Of a stretch of 64,000 nucleotides of DNA, positions 55,501 to 64,000 are shown in pieces. Below the pieces are notes generated by a model. The model was not told where the DNA came from, made no database searches, and saw only the letters and a program-made list of their open reading frames with translations. Position numbers and translations under genes: made by a program. The first letter of the stretch is position 1; each line of letters begins with the position of its first letter. Origin of the DNA: CAYNFR01 sp964396595 (lineage in GTDB: Bacteria > Bacteroidota > Bacteroidia > Chitinophagales > Saprospiraceae); the NCBI GenBank assembly GCA_964396595.1, contig CAYNFR010000008.1:1-64000 (forward strand), given 5' to 3'.

Positions 55501-57002
55501 TAGAAGCAAAATTGGAGGTCACGACTAAAGAACAAATTGTTTCTTGTGATGATGGAAATCCATGCACCGTAAATGATGTAATGGTTGGTAATTGTCCTTG
55601 TGCAGGGCAGTACGTCTATGAAGATCTCGATGCGGATGGAATCGAGGATTGTGGACAAGAGACGATGGAGGTCTGTCTAGCTGGAGTGACAATAGAAGTG
55701 AAAGCAGCTGAGCTTAATGACTACATCATGCAAGGTGGTACTCTCGGAAAATGTGTAACATTGGAAGAGATGGCTATGGTCGGAGGAGAGATTTACACGC
55801 TTGCCGGAGCAATGTTACCCAATGTAACTGTTACAGAGAAACGAGTAGGGGTGCAAGTAACCAATCAAGATGGCAAATATGCATTCGAAGAGTTGCCGAT
55901 GTACCTGCGTTATGAACTTACTCCGAGGAAGGATGATTATCCACTTAATGGTGTAACGGCACTCGATCTGGTTATTATCCAAAACCATATACTGGGCATT
56001 GAATTAATAACTGACCCATATATACTCATCGCAGCTGATGTTAATGCAGATGGCAAAATTTCAATACTAGATATATTAGAGCTGAGACGGATGTTGCTGG
56101 GTTTGCAAACAGGATTTTCCGCTAATAATAGCTGGCGCTTTGTACTAGAGGATTTTGACTTTGATGATATCCGCAATCCATTCACTTGGTACGAAACGAG
56201 CGTGATTTCTTCTCTTGAGAGAGATCATTACAATGAAAATTGGATCGCTATCAAGATAGGCGATGTATCGGGCAATGCATCTGCCAGTTCTTTGGAAGCT
56301 AGCGGTCGAAAAAGCAGTCGAGCCAAATTAATGACTACAGACCGAGCCTATAGAAATGGAGAGGTTTTTACATTCAATTTAAGTATTCCGGAGATAAAGC
56401 CTGTACTCGGTGCACAATACCGGATCAGTTGTAAGGATATGGAAATATTGACAATTGAGAGTAGCACGGTAAGTTTAAATAAGGGCGAGTATCATTTCAG
56501 TAACCAATATGATGGAGCTGCTATTTCATTGGTGTGGTATGATGAAAAATTGCAGACAACAGAACCTATTGAAGTTACTGTCAGGGCAAAAGCAAAACGG
56601 AATCTAAATTTAGCTGAAGCACTAAAGTTGGATGTTAAGTACAATTCTGTTGTTTATGACGTACGACGAAATCAGTATGCACTAGAGCTTGGTTTTAAAA
56701 GTAGTCAAATTGATATTTCTGAAGCAGCGCTTAAACTTTTCCAGAACCAACCAAATCCATTTAATGGGTACACACTAATCCAGTTCGAAGTACCGGAAGA
56801 GGGTGAAGTCGAATTGAGCATAGTCGATGCTATAGGTAGAAGGGTGTATTATGAGAAAGCTATATATGGCAAAGGCTTGAATGCTGTCAATATTAGCAGA
56901 AGTAATCTAGGTAATGTGACGGGGATGCTTTATTACACCGTCAAATACAAGAATACAATATTGACCAAATCAATGGTTAACAGCTATGATAGTAATAGGT
57001 AG
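52572..57002 (+). CDS. Giant secreted protein with DUF11-like and dockerin-like modules and T9SS sorting domain
   Basis: This 1476-residue protein has a signal-like N-terminus. A DUF11-like repeat lies at about 249-340 (VRLGDTIRFDIIVRNIGSIPGYDIV). Several cysteine-bearing beta domains follow, and a calcium-loop region near 993 (CDDGNPCTVNDVMVGNCPCAG). The dockerin-like module is at about 1119-1190 (ALDLVIIQNHILG, AADVNADGKISILDILELRR), followed by SWRFV...KIGDVSGNA. The end (about 1386-1476, LFQNQPNPFNGYTLIQF) is a T9SS sorting domain. It shares this C-terminal half layout with the 1362-residue protein. Confidence 0.85.
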   Translation: MRTSYVPMTLFYWVMIMLGLSFNYVLLASESALHHVSYSIISSCQDESNKRAARENEYFMTIEINSLVADYEDFQIYWDGRVIGQFHVDGVSLPFKRSMGPFEYTSVGGGYSEFIIQSLNMGASDTMYIREVACGLVTNNGLNRAGYTCNRGNISVMAQTAPEEVIGPMIPEKTYVFILMRGGLVVAKNFSGRFDGVDDLQDYEIHAFASSFETSAAFLSSIIVGEALDQRNLDVCYGLCGIYRVKTDCSSFALALEKLVNGSFVVRLGDTIRFDIIVRNIGSIPGYDIVVQDTPPSELTFLSSISPMWNQDYSSVAIPELLPGSAIVLPMFFKVTGQNETGIVVNAAQLEFATDIKGKSDPAFNSANPLVNGGIFEADRDSAQILILDSWCRVNFNFYISRNTLCAGGSVSVTPMINNASPPLEYYWRFNNQFISSDSFLFIANPQSKHFGSYSLTIVDSIGCSATRQFNIEPINNADIIACYSDVTIGIDESCRIDITPDMITRAYFSGREDYLVETRSPSGELIDPTKLASYGELEYIEARLVNPCNKAIKCWTRVKLVYDNLPIYNHYTDSLFTNCNYDLSADATSILDQFNRENFDTILSAAEYELKLNQQSCIRSWDVVTRDVFLRDTDMCRDNVVGRIYSVEQRNGLMPIDTVLLRIGSIGTQDLMFPSDVENAFCNGDISPTALSSFPLLLYRGDTISLMDKRFSGDGDYYCSMGIKYSDQYYTSQCLSGTAKVVRSWTALDWCTNQVKHAIQYIYTRDMMPPLTVINADTIRIQASNDNCRGTIDVREFIEATDDCDPSPRIEILSAMPVAGSTVFDLEIGYHSLTIKAIDQCGNYVLDTIMVHVIDDKPPVGILKEILTVTVSSSDVFPILIPIEVFDSGSHDGECGSVELSIVRKYEYGQLLPLGRSLADVFLTCIEPLTLDINGDNLLTIDELFQPYLSICCRDIGHIIPVIIRIQDVQGNLTELEAKLEVTTKEQIVSCDDGNPCTVNDVMVGNCPCAGQYVYEDLDADGIEDCGQETMEVCLAGVTIEVKAAELNDYIMQGGTLGKCVTLEEMAMVGGEIYTLAGAMLPNVTVTEKRVGVQVTNQDGKYAFEELPMYLRYELTPRKDDYPLNGVTALDLVIIQNHILGIELITDPYILIAADVNADGKISILDILELRRMLLGLQTGFSANNSWRFVLEDFDFDDIRNPFTWYETSVISSLERDHYNENWIAIKIGDVSGNASASSLEASGRKSSRAKLMTTDRAYRNGEVFTFNLSIPEIKPVLGAQYRISCKDMEILTIESSTVSLNKGEYHFSNQYDGAAISLVWYDEKLQTTEPIEVTVRAKAKRNLNLAEALKLDVKYNSVVYDVRRNQYALELGFKSSQIDISEAALKLFQNQPNPFNGYTLIQFEVPEEGEVELSIVDAIGRRVYYEKAIYGKGLNAVNISRSNLGNVTGMLYYTVKYKNTILTKSMVNSYDSNR

Positions 57003-57104
57003 TCGCTTTAGTCTATAGGGGAGCCCAACTTTATTTTTTCATCTGAAAGGAAATATTGTAAAAATATTCGTACCTTTTCATTTTAACTTGTATGAATATT
57101 TTGC

Positions 57105-57629
57105 ATGGACAATGTAGGTATAAGGCCAAGATTCAGAATTGAAGTCTCGGAGTCTCAAGAAGTTATTTTGGCGAGAATCCGCTCCCTTTTAAAAAGAGCG
57201 GAATACAATTTTTCGGCGCGATTTTCTAACGAGCAGATAATTCTTGATGTCGCTAGAGATGCTGCACACTTCTGGTCACCTCAATTAGATTTTAGAGCAT
57301 CAGTGCATGAAGACTTGCCGGGACACACCGTGGTAGCCGGATTGATAGGCCCTCGTCCGGCTGTATGGACAATGTTCATATTTTTCTATTTCTTGATCGG
57401 TGTCATAGGATTCGGAATAACAACCCATGGTGTATCTGAATGGATGCTGGGAGAATATAATCATTATGTGTGGGGGCTGCCAGTGGCTATAATGATTATG
57501 TTAAGTTCTTATTTTGCTGGAAAACTTGGAGAGAGACTTGGACAAGATCAAATTGAGCAGTTTAAAGACTTTATAGCAGAGGTGGTTCGTCGTGATCTTA
57601 AAGAGATTGATGACAGTTTTGTCAACTAA
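57105..57629 (+). CDS. Hypothetical protein with two membrane helices
   Basis: This 174-residue protein has a soluble N-terminal domain of about 85 residues. Two membrane helices follow near 86-107 (VWTMFIFFYFLIGVIGFGI) and 122-142 (VWGLPVAIMIMLSSYFAGKL), then a charged tail. A box TACCTTTT at 57071-57078 is close to the -7 consensus. No known family is recognised. Confidence 0.65.
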   Translation: MDNVGIRPRFRIEVSESQEVILARIRSLLKRAEYNFSARFSNEQIILDVARDAAHFWSPQLDFRASVHEDLPGHTVVAGLIGPRPAVWTMFIFFYFLIGVIGFGITTHGVSEWMLGEYNHYVWGLPVAIMIMLSSYFAGKLGERLGQDQIEQFKDFIAEVVRRDLKEIDDSFVN

Positions 57630-57688
57630 TTAGTTGATGATAAAATTTAATTTGCTTTAAGCGGGATACTATAAGATGATATGCTCTG

Positions 57689-59014
57689 TTAATTCGCTTT
57701 TTTATTCATCTCTTCGACGGCTGTTTCGAGGCCTTTTGGAGTCATAGGATACATAGGGATGATGCGTTTAAGCATGGTAGTCGTCCATGTGATATGCCAA
57801 TATTTTATACTTACAGGATTGAGCCAGGCAATTTTTTTAAATTTTTCTTGTAGTCTACCCCATGCGATGATACTGCCTTCGTGTAATTCGTAAGGAGCCA
57901 TGGCGGCATCACCGATGATAAACACGCGATAATTAGTATCCTTCGAGAGGATTTTTTCTAGATTGATAGCATTGGTTCGTCGTTCGTCTTCATAGAGATA
58001 TTTATAGATGGTATTATGGAAATAGTACGTTTCGAGATCTTGTTGATATCGCGTTTTCATTTTTTTAAACATAGTCTGGACTATTTTAATATAATAGTCC
58101 ATAGAGTAGCCCCCATTGTCGATAAGTAGGATAATTTGGATTTTATCTTCTTGTTTTTCAGACATGACAGGTAGGAAGATGCCACCTTGTTTCAGACCTT
58201 CATCGAGCGTTAAAGGGATGTCGAGATATTCAATGTTAGTGTATTCGATTACCCCTTTGAGTGCAGCGAGTGCTGCATCAATGTTGTCATCACTTATATT
58301 CGTGTTAATATCGACGGGGTAGTATTTAGCGCTATCGATTACTTCTCTGGCCATTTTACCTCCGCCACTTCCTTTCATTCTGATACCTCCGAGAGCTGCG
58401 CCACCATGTCCATAAGGAGATATTCCGCCGATGCCTATCCAGTGTGATCCACCATCATGTCTGAACTTCTGCTGTTCCAGGACTTTGTTCATTCTTCGTC
58501 GGAGTTCTTCTAAATCGACGAATCTATAATCTGCTGCTTTTTGGAGTAATCGTTCAGCGTTGTCATCATCCGATATGGTATTACTATCATCGGCCATATC
58601 GGGATCATTTTTGTCGAGAATATCTTGGCCATCAAGCACATTCTTGATGTCGTAACTAGTGGTGTGCACTTCTCTCAGAAATTGGTCAACGAGATCGTCG
58701 TCTGACCACGAATGGCGTTCGTCTTGTACTTGTAAAAAATCTTCCAGCCAATCTTTGAAAGTCTCACTTCTTAACACAGCATCAGAGAGTCTTTCTCCTT
58801 GCGCGATATTGACGCCTACGAAGTATTCATAATAGGCTTTAGAATAAGGGCCTAGCATGTCGGGTGACTTGACGATGACATATTTAAAAAATTGATAAAT
58901 ATCACCCAGTGTATTTACCAAATTTTTGTCCATCGCTTGACGAAGGAGCAAGAGGCTTCTTACATCAGCCGGCACTCGATGTTGTCTACATACGGATGGG
59001 AAGCCCTCAAACAT
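57689..59014 (-). CDS. VWA-like protein paired with a MoxR ATPase
   Basis: This 441-residue protein combines a helical N-terminal half, a Gly/His-rich linker (GGISPYGHGGAALGG) and a C-terminal von Willebrand A-like domain. The metal site is IILLIDNGGYSMDYYI at about 297, so the usual DxSxS is changed to D-N-G-G-Y. Paired MoxR and VWA proteins usually assemble or activate partner proteins. The altered metal site may mean ion-independent binding. The MoxR gene ends nine bases before its start. Confidence 0.75.
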   Translation of the reverse strand: MFEGFPSVCRQHRVPADVRSLLLLRQAMDKNLVNTLGDIYQFFKYVIVKSPDMLGPYSKAYYEYFVGVNIAQGERLSDAVLRSETFKDWLEDFLQVQDERHSWSDDDLVDQFLREVHTTSYDIKNVLDGQDILDKNDPDMADDSNTISDDDNAERLLQKAADYRFVDLEELRRRMNKVLEQQKFRHDGGSHWIGIGGISPYGHGGAALGGIRMKGSGGGKMAREVIDSAKYYPVDINTNISDDNIDAALAALKGVIEYTNIEYLDIPLTLDEGLKQGGIFLPVMSEKQEDKIQIILLIDNGGYSMDYYIKIVQTMFKKMKTRYQQDLETYYFHNTIYKYLYEDERRTNAINLEKILSKDTNYRVFIIGDAAMAPYELHEGSIIAWGRLQEKFKKIAWLNPVSIKYWHITWTTTMLKRIIPMYPMTPKGLETAVEEMNKKAN

Positions 59015-59022
59015 AAAAATGT

Positions 59023-59898
59023 CTATTTTAGATTGCGTTCGACTCTTCTGAGATCGTCTCTTGTCTTAATAAGTGTTCCGACGCCCTCTAGTTTTTCAAT
59101 TTTCTTCATGGCATCATCAGCATTGAAACCCTTCATATATTTCATCCAATTAAGTAATTCTCTTGTGGAAGGGGCTCGTTCGAGCCCAAGTTGTCTAAGT
59201 TGATAAAATATTGACAAACCCGCCTCGCCCACATGCTGATTGAGATCTGGATGGTGTTTATGGATGATTTCGCGCATTATTTCGGGTTCCGGAAAATGTA
59301 TATAGTGATAGATGCATCTACCTTTGAATGCGGTGGGCAGTTCTTGTTCTCGATTGCTTGTGATCACTATGGCAGGCATATCTTCCTCGCTTACAGATAT
59401 TTCGCGGTTGGATTCGGGAAGTATGAATTTTCGGTGACTGAGAGCATAAAGTAAGTCATTTGGAAATTCGCGAGGAGCTTTGTCTATTTCATCTATAAGC
59501 AAGACACTATGTGGAGACGAATAGGCTCGAGCTGCAGGACCGCGGTGAACGTAGTCATCTAAATTATCTGTGCTTCTTCCGTCGGTAGACAGACGTGAGG
59601 AAAGGCCTTTTTCATCACGTTGGGCATTGAGCACTTCTATTTGCGAATCACGCAAATATCTGACGTGATCAAATTTTGCTACAAACTGTTCCACCGTGCT
59701 TTTTGAGCCAACGGGATATACGAAGAGCGCTAAGTTTTCGCTTGCGGCATATTGGATGGGCAATTCAGTTTTGCCCGTCCCGGGTTCACCTTCTATCAAC
59801 AAAGGCATCCCCAAAGTTCTAGCGATATGAAAGGCTTGTGCTAGTTCAGGGTCACATAAATACTTGTCGTTTCCAGACCACATGGTAGTAAGTGCCAT
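59023..59898 (-). CDS. MoxR-type AAA+ ATPase
   Basis: This 291-residue AAA+ protein has Walker A GEPGTGKT (residues 37-44), Walker B SVLLIDEIDKAPREF and a sensor region (MPAIVITSNREQELPTAFKGRC). MoxR proteins work as chaperones for multi-subunit or metal-containing complexes with a VWA partner. The partner is encoded directly downstream, nine bases after its stop. Confidence 0.93.
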   Translation of the reverse strand: MALTTMWSGNDKYLCDPELAQAFHIARTLGMPLLIEGEPGTGKTELPIQYAASENLALFVYPVGSKSTVEQFVAKFDHVRYLRDSQIEVLNAQRDEKGLSSRLSTDGRSTDNLDDYVHRGPAARAYSSPHSVLLIDEIDKAPREFPNDLLYALSHRKFILPESNREISVSEEDMPAIVITSNREQELPTAFKGRCIYHYIHFPEPEIMREIIHKHHPDLNQHVGEAGLSIFYQLRQLGLERAPSTRELLNWMKYMKGFNADDAMKKIEKLEGVGTLIKTRDDLRRVERNLK

Positions 59899-60058
59899 AA
59901 GCTTAACATTTTTATATACAATTAGCCGACTAAAGTAGCGTTAATCATGCGATGCACAGCAGCAATAATTGGCTAAAGAATAAAATGGCGATCCTAGAGA
60001 ATAGATTTATTACATTTACGGCTAATATATCAATTACCTCAAGGGTTGATAGGGGTTC

Positions 60059-60601
60059 ATGACATTTAAAGTGACTATTAAAGTGAATAGTAGACCATTT
60101 TTAGAAGAAAATTTTGAAAGCCTTTTTAAAACATACTTTGGCCCTCTTGCTAACTATGTCAATAAGCACATAGGGGATTGGGAAGGAAGTAGAGAGATTG
60201 TCCAAGGCTGTTTCCTTAAAATTTGGGAGAATAGAGAGCGTATTGAGATAAGTACATCAGTGCAGAGTTATCTCTATTCGGCAGTGCGTAATCGTATGAT
60301 TGATCATATCCGCACGAATGGTAAAAGCACAAGTCTTACCGAAGAAATAGAGATCGAAGAAGAAAAGAACGAAGAGGATCCATTGAGAAATTATCTTATC
60401 AGACAGGAGATTCTGAAAGCCTTAGATAAGATGAAGCCCAAAATGAAGCAAATCTTTACCCTAAGTAAGCTCGAAGGTCTCACCTATGGCGAAATCGCTT
60501 CTTACCTCAATATATCTAAGAGGGCTGTAGAAGACAATGTGGCCAAGGCACTAATATTATTGAAAGATGAATTAAAAAATAACGAGATTATTTTTTCATA
60601 A
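60059..60601 (+). CDS. ECF RNA polymerase sigma factor
   Basis: This 180-residue sigma-70 family factor shows region 2 (LANYVNKHIGDWEGSREIVQGCFLKIWENR and SYLYSAVRNRMIDHI) and region 4 (LSKLEGLTYGEIASYLNISKRAVEDNVAKAL). It is followed by a FecR-like gene (47-base gap), the standard Bacteroidota sigma/anti-sigma arrangement. Its target genes may be the surface-protein genes, but this is not visible in the sequence. Confidence 0.94.
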   Translation: MTFKVTIKVNSRPFLEENFESLFKTYFGPLANYVNKHIGDWEGSREIVQGCFLKIWENRERIEISTSVQSYLYSAVRNRMIDHIRTNGKSTSLTEEIEIEEEKNEEDPLRNYLIRQEILKALDKMKPKMKQIFTLSKLEGLTYGEIASYLNISKRAVEDNVAKALILLKDELKNNEIIFS

Positions 60602-60648
60602 CATATTAAAAAAATGTGGTAATGGTTTACTAAACAGTCTTAAGAGCA

Positions 60649-61953
60649 ATGATTAAACTAAAAGAGCACGACTTGTTAATGTTTCTTTCCGGCAATGCCG
60701 ACAAGGAAGAAATGAAACACATCCAGGAATGGATGGGCGACTCGCAAGAGCGTGCTCAAGAGATTGTAGATCTTAAGCTTATCTTCGATAACGTAGAAGA
60801 GTTAATCCACTTCAAGCCTGTGGATGATGAAACTGAGTGGCAATCATTTCTTCAATCTACTGAGCAATCAGAAGCAAAGAAGTCCGAAGTATTTGATGAT
60901 GTGAATTTATTGGCATGTCTCGATGGACAAGCTGATTTTGAGCAAAAATCCAATTTGCAACATTGGAGATCGACATCTACTGAGAACGAGAGAGACTTTA
61001 ATATCCTAACAGTTATTCACCGCGAAAGCAATCAACTGAAAGGATTTAATCTAGTAGATGTAGATTCTGAATGGGCTTCACTTGCGCAAATGATGAAACC
61101 GGTCGAAAAGAGCATTCAGGTTGCTGATAATGTGATTAGATTAGAATCTGTTACTAGAGCTAATACCAACACTTATGTTCCGATCTCGGGAGATGTGGCT
61201 TGGGATACTGATGAAGAGCGTTCAGCACGTATATTTCCGATGTGGTACAAATATGCGGCAGCAGCGTCAATAGCAGCCGTGTTTTTCTTCGCTTGGATTC
61301 TATGGCCTAAGAACAGCTTCGAAACAATTTATGCCGACAGTACCGATAAGAATTTCATACTAAAGGACGGCTCGGAGGTAGTACTTCATCCCAATAGTAG
61401 CTTGACTTATCCTAAGAAATTTGGAAATGAAAGACGTGTAATTTTGGAGGGGAATGGAACTTTTGCTATTGAGCCGGATCCTCAAAAACCATTTACTGTC
61501 GAGGCGAAAAAGACGAAGATGGGTGTGACGGTACTCGGGACCAAGTTTAGATTTGAAGACCATGATGAATATGTGGATGTTGTCGAAAATATTGAAGGAA
61601 GCATCAGAGCTTACAGCATTGAGAATCCTGAAATATACGTAACTATGACTGCCGGAGACAAGTATGGGTTCGATGGAGAGAGGTTTCATGATCTGAATGA
61701 AAAAATTGAGATAATCGATAACTCAAAGGAATATAATATTTTATATGTACTCGACTTCCTGATGCAATCAAGCAGTTGGAAGGTAATTAGTGCTCCGTAC
61801 ATTAAATTCGACGAAAAAGGGATGGTACGTATTGATCTTGAGAAGCCAATAGAGGAGATATTGGAGGATCTTAAGATGCGTGCTGATTTTGAATACAGTG
61901 TACTCGGAAATTGTGAAAAGTGTTTCCGTATAGAAAGATTCGCGCCTAGATAA
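60649..61953 (+). CDS. FecR family anti-sigma factor with duplicated N-terminal domain
   Basis: This 434-residue protein has two N-terminal units that align without gaps, about 8-75 and 86-153, sharing D/N-LL, L-G-x-AD, W and VD...EW. Each looks like an anti-sigma, sigma-binding region. A membrane helix follows at about 200-222 (YAAAASIAAVFFFAWILWP). The FecR domain is at about 235-335 (GSEVVLHPNSSLTYPKKF), then an STN-like C-terminus. No SusC-type TonB receptor gene follows, which is unusual. Confidence 0.88.
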   Translation: MIKLKEHDLLMFLSGNADKEEMKHIQEWMGDSQERAQEIVDLKLIFDNVEELIHFKPVDDETEWQSFLQSTEQSEAKKSEVFDDVNLLACLDGQADFEQKSNLQHWRSTSTENERDFNILTVIHRESNQLKGFNLVDVDSEWASLAQMMKPVEKSIQVADNVIRLESVTRANTNTYVPISGDVAWDTDEERSARIFPMWYKYAAAASIAAVFFFAWILWPKNSFETIYADSTDKNFILKDGSEVVLHPNSSLTYPKKFGNERRVILEGNGTFAIEPDPQKPFTVEAKKTKMGVTVLGTKFRFEDHDEYVDVVENIEGSIRAYSIENPEIYVTMTAGDKYGFDGERFHDLNEKIEIIDNSKEYNILYVLDFLMQSSSWKVISAPYIKFDEKGMVRIDLEKPIEEILEDLKMRADFEYSVLGNCEKCFRIERFAPR

Positions 61954-61986
61954 ATCCACATGATCCTTCGATCTAAGGCAGATGCC

Positions 61987-63177
61987 TTAATTCACAAATA
62001 GCACAAGTCCTTTTAGATACTTTCCCTCTGGATGGAATGCGTTGACAGGGTGATCATTTGATTGGCTCAGAATATGTATAACGCGTACGTTTCTGCTTGA
62101 TTCGAGTGAAGCCGCAATGATGGTGTTATAAAATAGTGTCGGATCGATCACTTGTGAGCAAGAAAATGTGAATATCAGTCCCCCATTTTTCACTTTGTTA
62201 ATAGCCACTGCGTTGAGACGTTTGTAGGCCTGGACGGCATTATGTTTTTTCTGATGACTTTTAGCGAATGCAGGTGGATCAACAATGATGATGTCATATT
62301 CATTCCGCGGTATTTTCTGCAAGTAACTTAATACATCTTCTTTTAAGGCTTGATGCCTACTGGACTCAATACTATTGAGGGATAAATTCTGTGTAAGTTG
62401 CTGTATTGCCGGCGCCGAAATATCAATACTGGTAACGTGCTCTGCACCTGCACACAAGCCATACAGCGAGAATCCGCCTGTATAGGCAAATAAGTTGAGG
62501 ATCTTTTTATTGAGAGAATACTGACTAAGAAGAGCCCGATTTTCTCTTTGATCAAGAAAGAATCCTGTTTTTTGGCTATTCACGATGTCTACTTCAAATC
62601 TGATTTCATTTTCTTTAAATATAGCTCGCTGATCGCTTCCTAATAAATATCCATCCTTGTGTAAAGAAGCGTATTCTCGTGGCAATGTCTGGCTACTTTT
62701 ATTATATATGGTAGTGATTTTGTTGCCTAGAACGTGTTTTATTGCTGTAGTGATATGAGGGAGATGTCTATGTATGCCTATGGCATGACATTGGATTACT
62801 GCGCAGGTATTATAGATATCAATTACAAGGCCGGGCAGATGATCGCCTTCTCCATGAATTAATCTATATGCATCGGTTTTTGCATTGGGTAGACCTAGCG
62901 AATTTCGAAGGGAATAGGCATCGGCGATTTTGTTTGTCCAAAAATCTCTGTCAATAATTATTCTCTCACGAGACAATAGCCGTATGGCTATCGTTGCGTC
63001 TTGATAATAGCCCACTCCGAGGAACATACCCGACTTGTCGAGAATATTGACGATATCTCCATCTTCACAACTATCCATCTTTGCAATAGCCCCAGAGAAT
63101 ATCCAGGGGTGACGTCTTATGACTGACGCCAGTCCTTTGGCATGCAATATTATAGTGGGGTATTGGCTTTGGGTCAT
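61987..63177 (-). CDS. Class I SAM-dependent rRNA methyltransferase, RlmI-like
   Basis: This 396-residue enzyme has an N-terminal PUA-type RNA-binding domain (VIRRHPWIFSGAIAKMD). The methyltransferase has the SAM motif LNLFAYTGGFSLYGLCAGAEHVTSIDI and the catalytic-type IIVDPPAFAKSHQKKH near residue 300. RlmI methylates 23S rRNA C1962. It lies convergent with the FecR gene, with only 33 bases between the stops. Confidence 0.93.
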   Translation of the reverse strand: MTQSQYPTIILHAKGLASVIRRHPWIFSGAIAKMDSCEDGDIVNILDKSGMFLGVGYYQDATIAIRLLSRERIIIDRDFWTNKIADAYSLRNSLGLPNAKTDAYRLIHGEGDHLPGLVIDIYNTCAVIQCHAIGIHRHLPHITTAIKHVLGNKITTIYNKSSQTLPREYASLHKDGYLLGSDQRAIFKENEIRFEVDIVNSQKTGFFLDQRENRALLSQYSLNKKILNLFAYTGGFSLYGLCAGAEHVTSIDISAPAIQQLTQNLSLNSIESSRHQALKEDVLSYLQKIPRNEYDIIIVDPPAFAKSHQKKHNAVQAYKRLNAVAINKVKNGGLIFTFSCSQVIDPTLFYNTIIAASLESSRNVRVIHILSQSNDHPVNAFHPEGKYLKGLVLFVN

Positions 63178-63447
63178 TAATATAGAATCAATAATCTTAG
63201 TGCAAATAACATCATTTTAAAGCCAGTTAAGGAGTTTTGAGCTTAATTCATTGCCGTATTTTATCGTTTCAGGCTTACGAGAATGGAGTGATGAAGGCAT
63301 AGTACTGATGGAGATTGTTCATCTGAGCAGTTTAAATAGTTGATTATGCATCATATTTAATTAAATTAAGACCAAGTATTTTTAATCGGACATAGTGGCT
63401 GGCCTTGTTTTTGATGTCTTATGGTCAAGTGTTAGAGTTAGGAATAT

Positions 63448-64000
63448 ATGATTATCAGAATGCTGCATTTTCTTTGCTGCAGCCTATTATATTTTACGGT
63501 CTGTGCCGAGACTATTGATGTAAGGCTCAGCCCCAATTTCTATGATCACAAGAGTTCAATACTCTATGTAGATGTAGAATTGAAGTATAATGGTCGTGGC
63601 GAATGGGTCCTGGCTGACCAAAATTATAGACTTTACTATGATGCATCCAGCCTCCAATTCATTAAAGGCAAATACAAACCTGATTTGCCTCATGACCTTT
63701 ACAGTGATTTACACTTTATAGAGATAGTAGACCGCGCAGATGCCAGTGAGGTGGGGAATCTTGCATTTGACCATCATTTAGGATTTCTGAACTTCAATGT
63801 AGATCTTCTTGATGACAATCATGGAGGGCTTCGTGTAAGACCAAAGGACGGATGGGTGCGCGTATTAACATTAAAGTTTAAAGTCTCTCGTCCAGAGGTG
63901 ATCAATGAAATAGTTTGGAGCACCAAAGGAAGGACAGATGGATATGCTACAGCCTTTGTAGAAATCATGCAATGGAAATCGCCCAATGCTATCGAGCCGG
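63448..64000 (+). CDS. Start of a secreted protein with a possible cohesin-like domain
   Basis: The frame is open to the window edge, so this is a partial gene of about 184 residues. It starts MIIRMLHFLCCSLLYFTVCA, a signal peptide (the alternative start is 63460). The next region has a beta pattern (VDVELKYNGRGEWVLADQNYRLYYD and FDHHLGFLNFNVDLL). It resembles the cohesin-like first domain of secreted Saprospiria proteins as I recall it. The rest, including any T9SS domain, lies outside the window. Confidence 0.7.
   Translation, partial: MIIRMLHFLCCSLLYFTVCAETIDVRLSPNFYDHKSSILYVDVELKYNGRGEWVLADQNYRLYYDASSLQFIKGKYKPDLPHDLYSDLHFIEIVDRADASEVGNLAFDHHLGFLNFNVDLLDDNHGGLRVRPKDGWVRVLTLKFKVSRPEVINEIVWSTKGRTDGYATAFVEIMQWKSPNAIEP

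Noticed and set aside
61360..61961. Minus-strand frames of 91-109 residues
   Set aside because: They are shadows of the FecR gene.

Overview
The window reads as part of a Bacteroidota chromosome, most likely from the Saprospiria (Saprospiraceae/Lewinella-like). The evidence is repeated TAnnTTTG promoter boxes, very large secreted proteins that end in a type IX secretion (T9SS) sorting domain, dockerin-like modules followed by a shared SWRFV...KIGDVxGNA module, an F-ATPase cluster without atpD/atpC, and an ECF sigma/FecR pair. A run of ten N (22894-22903) interrupts a gene, so the sequence is a scaffold rather than a closed assembly. No CRISPR array, prophage, insertion sequence or tRNA gene was recognised.

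Layout. 1-115: 3' end of a 5S rRNA gene and its terminator. 183-2350: a small membrane protein, an AhpD-like protein and a DUF819-type permease. 2.5-7.4 kb: pheT, a coiled-coil protein, zapA and rny. 7.6-12.8 kb: the F-ATPase genes atpB-E-F-H-A-G, with a 17-bp perfect hairpin between atpE and atpF. 12.8-17.2 kb: a kinase-like hypothetical, then a PadR-PspC stress operon whose PspC gene is split at a run of ten A, then a decayed TlpA/thioredoxin-type gene. 17.4-38.4 kb: mostly housekeeping genes (prfC, proC, malic enzyme-PTA fusion, di-haem peroxidase, exonuclease, apbE, terC, coaX, ATP-grasp protein, metK, FAH, trpS, ridA, rpmF, yceD, fumC, sod, trkH, trkA), plus a likely new micro-gene at 35486-35560. 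38.6-64 kb: the accessory, surface-directed part, with an LMW phosphatase and CAP-domain protein, three giant secreted proteins (1362, 1046 and 1476 aa), Bor-type lipoprotein, FadL-type porin, Ser/Arg-rich secreted protein, proS, a MoxR/VWA pair, an ECF sigma/FecR pair with a duplicated anti-sigma domain, an rRNA methyltransferase, and the start of another secreted protein.

How the genes work together. The 2.5-12.8 kb block covers translation, cell division, RNA turnover and energy conversion. PadR is expected to repress itself and the envelope-stress PspC gene through a tandem repeat at its promoter. TrkA and TrkH form a potassium uptake system. The large secreted proteins are probably exported by the Sec and T9SS routes and anchored outside the cell. 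Two of them carry dockerin-like calcium loops, and the open gene at the right edge starts with what may be a cohesin-like domain, so extracellular cohesin/dockerin-like pairing is possible but unproven. I did not find a clearly new multi-gene system. The most unusual items are the A10-split PspC gene, the atpE/atpF hairpin, the putative near-leaderless micro-gene, the FecR with two sigma-binding-like domains, and the MoxR/VWA pair with a degenerate metal site.
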